NCBI GenBank assembly: GCA_032988165.1
Contig: JANTQF010000184.1
Span: forward strand, 1-64,000
DNA from: Emmonsiellopsis sp. PD_33
Lineage: Eukaryota > Ascomycota > Eurotiomycetes > Onygenales > Ajellomycetaceae
Length of the DNA stretch: 64,000 nt
Direction of reading: 5' to 3'
Shown piece by piece: positions 57,898-64,000 of the stretch. Below the pieces are notes generated by a model that worked only from the letters and a program-made list of their open reading frames with translations, had not been told where the DNA came from and made no database searches. Each line of letters begins with the position of its first letter. The stretch's first letter is position 1. Made by a program: the position numbers and the translations under genes.

Positions 57898-60326
57898 ATG
57901 CCGGATGCAACAACCCCCGGCCAAGCTCCCCAGCAAAATGCTCCAGCAACAGGGCTCTCGTCGGGATCCGAGAAAGAAATGTCCGGCGGAGAAATCCCGC
58001 CCTCGAACCCGCAACAGCAACTGAATGATTCAGCATTGGCCTTAGAGAAACCAGAAAAGAATACCAATTACACTCACAAGTCTCCATCGGTAGACCGGCA
58101 TGGAGATATCCAATACCACTACCTAACTTTCGACACCGCTCTCCCCTCCCCTACCGGCATCTCAACGCCCCGACCAGACCAGCAACCCGTGCCCGAATGC
58201 CCCGATCTCCGACCCTACATTTCCCCCTTCACCTGGGGTAGTGGGCGCAAATGGGTCATCACGGCGATATCATGCGTCGTGACGTCGTTGAGCGCAATTG
58301 CCGCTGGCTCGTACAGTCCTGCGGAAAAGACACTCACCGAGAAATGGGGGATAAGCGGTGTTGTGTATAATTTAGGGATTACGCTGTTTACGTTTGGGTT
58401 TGCGATTTCGCCGATGGTGTTGGCGCCGTTTTCAGAAATTAATGGAAGGCGGCCCATGTTTATCTGTAGTGGCATACTATTTTCTGGTGAGTATGTAGCT
58501 GGGGGGATGCTATTTTTTTCCAGATACTGACTGTTTTGTGTTATAGTGGCCCAACTGGGTTGCGCCGTGACGGATTCATTTGCTGGAATGCTAGTTGCCC
58601 GGTTCTTTCTGGGTGTTGGAGGCTGTAGGTTCTACGCTATCTATTCCTTAACATCGAGTTCTACATGTTATGCGCATACATTGTTGTTTGAACTAACAAG
58701 AACACATATAGCAACCTACTCCTCTATAATCGGTGGTGTCCTCAGCGACATCTATGTAAGCGAAGAACGCAACACCGCAATGGCTCTATTTTCCGGCTCG
58801 GTACTGGTCGGCACGGGTCTGGGTCCCATGATCTCCGGCTTCATCGTATACCACATATCCTGGCGGTGGATATTCTATTTGCAAACGATTCTCGCAGCTG
58901 TATCTACCGTGGTGGTTTTTATTTTCTTCAAAGAGACGCGCGGCAGCGTGTTGCTGAGCCGGAAGGCGGCGGTGCTGAATAAGTGGTATGAAAAGCTGGA
59001 GGAAGCCGGGTATGTTGGGGTTGATATGCCTGTGGCTGGTGTGAATGGTGATGGGCCAGTGAGACGACAGAGTCAGCGGATTAGATGGAAGGTGAAGGCG
59101 GATGAGGAGCGGGAGAGCATTTTAAAGGTGGTTACGGTTTCGCTTTATCGGCCCTTTCGTGAGTTTTACCCCCCTTTTTTTTTGTAGCCATCATATTTTG
59201 CCCCAAATAATACATGCATCATGGCTAAGTAGGGTGACATTAATGAATTCCAGACCTCCTTTTCACCGAGCCGGTGGTATTCTTCTTCTCCCTCTGGGTC
59301 GCGTTTAGCTGGGCGGTGCTATATCTCCAATTCGGCTCTATCCCGCTTGTTTTCCAAACCAACCATGGCTTCAATATCGAACAATCCGGTGCTGTGTTTG
59401 CATGTACGTCATTTCTACTCCCTATATCCCCTTTCCCCCTCTTTTTACTCCAGGATATATCCCACTCACTCTAACACCTCCCTCCCTTCTCCCCAGCAAT
59501 GTGCATCGGCTCCATAATCGCCACAATAGTCAGCATCTGGCAAGAAAAATTCGTACGACGCCTGGGCAAAATCTCCTCGACGCCAGAAGGACGGCTCTAC
59601 TTCGTCTGCATCGAGTCGATCCTGATGCCGGTGGGGATGTTCTGGTTCGGCTGGACATCGTTCTCATCCATGCATTGGATCGTGCCGTGTTTTGCGGTGG
59701 GGTGTGCGACGATTGGGATTTTCTCGATCTATTTGGCTGTGTTTAATTATCTGGCGGATACGTATCATCGATACGCGAGTTCGGCGTTGGCGGCGCAGTC
59801 GTTTTGTGAGTGGCTGCTCTTTATTCTATTATGTTTTTCTTTCCTGGTCAATGGTTCCTCTGTTCTATGTTCCATCATGTTGCGGTTTACTTTCGATGTT
59901 TAGATGGCCACCACGATTCCCCTACATCACAACGGATTACTAACCGACGCATCTTGAACAGGTCGAAATATCCTTGGAGGCATCTTCCCGCTCGTTGTAC
60001 GGGCCATGTTTGTGAATATAGGATATCCAGGGGCGTCGAGCTTATTGGGTGGAATAGTATGTCCCCCCATCCCCCCCTCTCATGACTGCTGACTGTATAT
60101 CATTCTGGAGCAGACCTTGCTAATATGTACGCACTGTACGTAACAGGGCTCCATCCTAACGATCGTGCCATGGGTGCTTGTCTTCTACGGGCCCAAGATC
60201 CGAGCACGCAGTAAGATAGCTAGTGTAAGAGCCCTATCTATTTCCCCATTTTGCCTCCTCGGGGTTTGGATTTGAGTGATTACTAATTTATCGTAGGAGA
60301 TTATGACCGAGGAGGAACGGGCGTAG
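57898..60326 (+). CDS. MFS transporter, DHA1-type drug/polyamine:H+ antiporter-like (8 exons)
   Basis: The model joins 57898..58486, 58547..58624, 58712..59158, 59254..59403, 59497..59805, 59962..60056, 60147..60224 and 60297..60326, and gives 591 residues. All junctions are GT..AG and keep frame. It is a 12-helix plasma-membrane exporter by family resemblance. A roughly 110-residue polar N-terminus precedes WVITAISCVVTSLSAIAAGS. The motif FSEINGRRPMF lies between helices 2 and 3, and LVARFFLGVGG then begins the next helix. SDIYVSEERNTAMALFSG and ISWRWIFYLQTILA are typical of the DHA1 family, as are a long central loop and YLADTYHRYASSALAAQS near helix 10. The protein ends shortly after the last helix (EIMTEEERA). 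Substrate cannot be inferred. Confidence 0.9.
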
Positions 60327-60913
60327 ATTGACCGGGATGGTATGATGGAGTCCAAAATAGAGGGATATTTGATATCTAGATAGATGGGTGTATAGAAATC
60401 ATGATTTGTTACTGTGTCCTGCAATATCCCTATGTCTTGGCAGGCAACTGCCACATTAACCTACAGTACCTCGTCCAGACCATTCCTCTGCCTTCCACCC
60501 AACAGTCAAATTCCCCCCTTGTCATATCTGATGCGATCTCCTTCCCCGATTGTCCCATCCCCCCCTGTCCCAAAACGGCAATGCGCCAGGCCGTGATTGG
60601 TCAGCAATGAGGTCATCGCCCGCGCCAAACAGCCCACCTCGCCGCCAGCCAATCAGCGCGTTCTGCCGGCCGGGCGGTGGCAGATTGCGTGATCAAAACC
60701 CCGTCGAGGGGGAAGGAGGGGCTCGACGGGGAATTTTCGGCGGGGAGACAAGAGAAGGTTTTTATGGGCGATATCTCATCTCCTCCTCCCCTCTTCTTCC
60801 TCTCTATCCCCAGCATCACTCAAGCACTCAATCAAGCAAGCACTTATACCCATTCCCTGCCCATACTCCCCGCCCTCTAATCCTGACAATCAACCCCCCC
60901 CCTCACATTCGCA
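60327..60913. promoter_or_regulatory. Upstream region of the peroxiredoxin gene
   Basis: This 587-bp spacer is pyrimidine-rich near the peroxiredoxin start (about 60775-60905), a common feature of highly expressed fungal promoters. It contains two CCAAT-type boxes in inverted form (ATTGG at 60596 and CCAAT at 60648). No gene is present. Confidence 0.5.
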
Positions 60914-61986
60914 ATGGCTGACCAAAACCGCGCTCCGTGAGTGAACCCCCCTCCCCCCCCAAGCTAGCAAATCTGTCGTCTCTAACAATCAGCATCACAG
61001 TCTCCGTCTCGGCTCGACCGCCCCCAACTTCAAGGCCACCACCACCAAGGGCGAGATCGACTTCCACGAGTACATTGGCGACAACTATGTCGTCCTCTTC
61101 TCCCATCCCGTACGTCTCTGGACCACACCCGGAATCATGGCATGGCACGGCACGGCATAGCCAATGCGTCTCTCACACGCGGGGATTGCCAATTGCGATG
61201 GCTGGAAACAATCGCTGATTCGATAATAGGATGACTTCACCCCCACCTGCACCACTGAGCTCGGTGCTTTCGCCAAGCTCGAGCCTGAGTTTGCTGCTCG
61301 GGGCGTCAAGCTGATTGGATTGGTAAGCCATTGATATGGGCAGACAGACAATTGAGGGGGGTAGACTGAGCTAATTTGCACTCCTTGTTATTTTGTAGAG
61401 CGCCAACAGCCTCAAGTCCCACCACGACTGGATCAAGGATATCGACGAGGTCACCGGATCCCACCTCACATTCCCCATCATTGCCGATGCCGACCGCAGC
61501 ATCTCGTACGCATATGACATGATTGACTACCAAGACACCACCAACGTTGACGAGAAGGGTAAGGATTTCCCCGCTGGCTTGCAATTAGTATTGGGGTATG
61601 CCTATGCTAACGGACTGGGATAACCACAGGCATGGCCATGACCATCCGCTCCGTCTTCATCATCGACCCCAAGAAGAAGATCCGTCTGATACTCAGCTAC
61701 CCCGCCTCCACCGGCCGCAACACCGCTGAGGTGCTCCGCCTCATCGATGCCCTCCAGACCACTGACAAGAACGGTGTCAACACCGCCATCAACTGGCAGA
61801 AGGGCGATGATGTCATCATCCCCCCTGTCGTGTCCACTGATGATGCCATCAAGAAGTTTGGCGATGTCAGAATTGTCAAGCCGTGAGTCATCCCTCTCGA
61901 TAGCTGAGTGAATATTGTTAGTGAGTGGTGGACTAACCTTCATATTTCCAATCAGATACCTCCGATACACCACTCTCAAGAACTAA
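60914..61986 (+). CDS. 1-Cys peroxiredoxin (Prx6/Prx1 family), 6 exons
   Basis: The model joins 60914..60936, 61001..61109, 61230..61322, 61399..61558, 61630..61882 and 61956..61986, and gives 222 residues. The enzyme reduces hydrogen peroxide and organic peroxides. The peroxidatic Cys51 lies in DDFTPTCTTELG; no other cysteine is present, so it is a true 1-Cys enzyme. The typical LGSTAPNFKATTTKGEIDFH start, LSANSLKSHHDWIKDI, FPIIADADR, RSVFIIDPKKKIRLILSYP and the C-terminal KPYLRYTTLKN are all present. There is no presequence, so a cytosolic location is more likely than the mitochondrial one of yeast Prx1. The first exon is only 23 nt. Confidence 0.95.
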
Positions 61987-63687
61987 GCAAACCGATCAGC
62001 TGGACCTGAGACGATGGACGTTTTTGTTTTCTCTTCTTTTCGCTGTTTGATATCTCCCCCCTCTCCCAAACTGTTATGACGATTTTGATGTATGAGAGAG
62101 TTGCTCGCCTCTCGGTGTTCCTTTTATTAAAGCGAGTTAAATAAGAACAAAAGAATATTATTATATAATGAAAAAAAATCCCCCGCCCCCTTGCCTTTAA
62201 TTTCTTCCCTGCAGGCGATGAAAGCGTGGTTGCGGCCAGGGTGCATTACGCATATGCATATGCACTGGGTGATTGCGCCAACAACTAAGAATAGAAATAG
62301 AAAAATCAACTTACCACGTTGTAGCCAAAAGTTGAACCCGGAAGCCGGGAATGGAATCATTGGGTGGTTAATTGATCGATTATCCTTCCGTTCCCTTCAA
62401 CTCTTTCTTCCATGCATCGCACCACAGCAACATAAGCGAGATTCATCAATCATGCGGCAGATCCTTAATAAACAACACCGTATTAATAGCAGCAGGGGTA
62501 AATTCCAATTTCATCAGAAAAGACAGACCCACCGCCGCCATTGGACGGCAGACACACGCGACAGAAACCAGGGGGAAATGAGATCCCAGCCCAAGCCTCC
62601 AGTGCACTCAGATGTAGCCGCCGCAGTCTGTTCTATTCTTGTTCCAGCTTTGTTTCCTTTTTCGGCTGATGTTCAGGGGCAACCGCGGGGATCTGCTTAC
62701 CTCAGCGGCCACGTGACCCGGCATCCGGCGGTACTGCTGTTCCGGGCGGGAGTGCCCACACCTTGCAGCCAATCAGAGCCGTCAACCGCCGCTTACCTCA
62801 CAGCGTCGGTCTTGGCGCTGCGGCTCAAGGGCAACATCTCTCCGCTTGAATCCTCGACGACATCCCAATATTCGAGTCCAGTCGATTCTGTCTGGGCGAA
62901 GAGGGCGGTAATATAATATAGGTGAGTCTGCCAGTCCTGTTGGCCCCCTTGCTCTGCTCTAGCTGTGTGTGTGTATGGCTTGTCCCACCTTTTCCCCCGA
63001 TGCACATGTACATGTACATACATACATGCCGAGTACCTGAGTAACCATACGGCGTTGACTGACCTGCTGCAAACGCCACGGAGCATAGCCTCTGTATGTA
63101 GGTACATGTGCCTGGTTATTTGCACGGATACACACAGCCAGAGTCCTGATCCACCCACCCGCCCGTCCCCCGTGTGACGCTGTCCGTTCCTTTTCGTCCT
63201 GGGGTGCCAATTTCCGCTCGTTTCTGCAACCCTGAGACAACCTAACTCGACTTGCTCCCCCCCGTTCGTCGTTACTCCGTTATTTCGATATTCTGCTCTC
63301 CGCAATCAATTAGGGAAGAGGAGGGAGCGCGCCAATTTTTAAACCGATCGAGAATTACTTGCCCCATCTGCGTTCCGTGTACCACAGCCGCTGCTAGCAA
63401 GGGGGTTTCTTTTATGGTGATGTTAGAGAGGGCGTATGTGTTTGAGAGAGATATAGGTTTCTAGTTGGACAAAGAAAGCCCTGTCCTTCCTTCGTGACTT
63501 GACGGTATCTATCTCTGCATTCGTACGTTTGACAAATTTCCTGCGTTTCGTTTCATTCATATATAACATCTACCCCCCCCCATCACAGCATATCCTCCCC
63601 CCTTGGTGACCATCTTTTTTGTCTGTCCATCCATCGAATGGCACAGCATCCTCCAAGGATACCCCATTCTGTCACATCCCGACTAAC
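61987..63687. other. 1.7-kb intergenic region / leader of the last gene
   Basis: No gene is supported. The left part is the peroxiredoxin 3' UTR. The pyrimidine-rich right part (about 63240-63680) is likely promoter and 5' leader of the gene starting at 63688. A stretch of alternating ACATGT/TACATAC repeats lies at 63002-63030. Open frames of up to 241 codons (62191..62916) show no domain. Confidence 0.45.
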
Positions 63688-64000
63688 ATGGCGGGAACAG
63701 GTTTAGGACGTGAAACCGGGAAGCCTGCTTCTGCGGGCGTTACAGACGGCAAGCAAGCTGTTGATGCTACAGAGGCCTCAGATACTGCTGCTACCACCAC
63801 TGCCACCGCTAACGTCACCTCCCCTCCACCTCCGCCTGAGCCTGTCGCCCCTGCCCCTCCAGTACCGCCACTCACTCCCGACAGCTCGAAGCGGTTTGCT
63901 TCCGTGATCAAGTACTTCCGGCCCAACCAGTCTAAAACCCGGAGCACCACCATCTCCACAACCTGGCCGCGATTTTCCTCCAGGGGATCCGGAAAGACTC
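63688..64000 (+). CDS. 5' part of a protein of unknown function, truncated by the window end
   Basis: An open frame starts at ATG 63688 (ACATGGCGGG) and runs to the window edge without a stop (104 codons so far). The encoded sequence begins MAGTGLGRETGKPASAGV, goes through a Thr/Ala-rich part and a Pro-rich stretch (SPPPPPEPVAPAPPVPPLTP), and reaches SSKRFASVIKYFRPNQSK and then a Ser/Thr/Arg-rich part. Such N-termini are common in fungal signalling and cytoskeletal proteins, but nothing here identifies the family. Confidence 0.6.
   Translation, partial: MAGTGLGRETGKPASAGVTDGKQAVDATEASDTAATTTATANVTSPPPPPEPVAPAPPVPPLTPDSSKRFASVIKYFRPNQSKTRSTTISTTWPRFSSRGSGKT

Noticed and set aside
57471..58067. 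198-codon minus-strand open frame
   Set aside because: It partly overlaps the MFS coding sequence in antisense and shows no family resemblance.
41135..61986. A biosynthetic or catabolic gene cluster made of aldehyde dehydrogenase, methyltransferase, MFS transporter and peroxiredoxin
   Set aside because: The methyltransferase is a protein N-terminal type, the genes are spread and differently oriented, and there is no backbone enzyme.

Overview
This window looks like a chromosome segment of a filamentous ascomycete, probably class Eurotiomycetes and plausibly order Onygenales. The evidence is short GT..AG introns of about 40-130 nt, gene families typical of that class (membrane-anchored phytase, DUF3433 protein, EVE-domain protein, alpha-N-terminal methyltransferase), and transposable elements almost stripped of CpG, a pattern described for repeats of Coccidioides. 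The order-level placement is inference. Exon models were built by hand. Every model given as complete keeps one reading frame from ATG to stop through GT..AG introns, but none was checked against transcripts.

Layout. 0-17 kb is a normal gene-bearing segment: a small MGASSSKP protein (-), SWP1/ribophorin II (-), a 1,067-residue disordered protein (+), a possible broken gene (-), an AT-hook plus membrane-segment protein (+), a membrane-anchored phytase (-) and a bZIP factor (-). 17-41 kb is accessory and gene-poor. It holds an 8.8-kb AT-rich PIF/Harbinger-type DNA transposon (20926-29748), a 415-bp non-autonomous derivative of it (30787-31201), one intact five-exon SMP-30/gluconolactonase gene, and long stretches with no convincing gene. 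41-46 kb is again ordinary: aldehyde dehydrogenase (-), alpha-N-methyltransferase (+) and an EVE-domain protein (-). A dead Ty1/copia retrotransposon with two 301-bp LTRs and a CCTCA target duplication (46268-51725) lies about 480 bp upstream of the EVE gene. 52.8-64 kb has a large DUF3433 membrane protein (+), a DHA1-type MFS transporter (+), a 1-Cys peroxiredoxin (+) and the first exon of a gene that runs off the window (+).

The housekeeping genes are not organised as a pathway or a biosynthetic cluster. The most interesting object is the 8.8-kb Harbinger element. Relics of its two expected proteins (Myb/SANT-like at the left, DDE transposase at the right) frame about 5.5 kb of extra coding relics, including an Asn-rich coding minisatellite that I cannot assign. 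The two large elements show a sharp mutational boundary: CpG is essentially absent inside and present immediately outside, and the two LTRs differ only by transitions. Both facts point to a RIP-like process.
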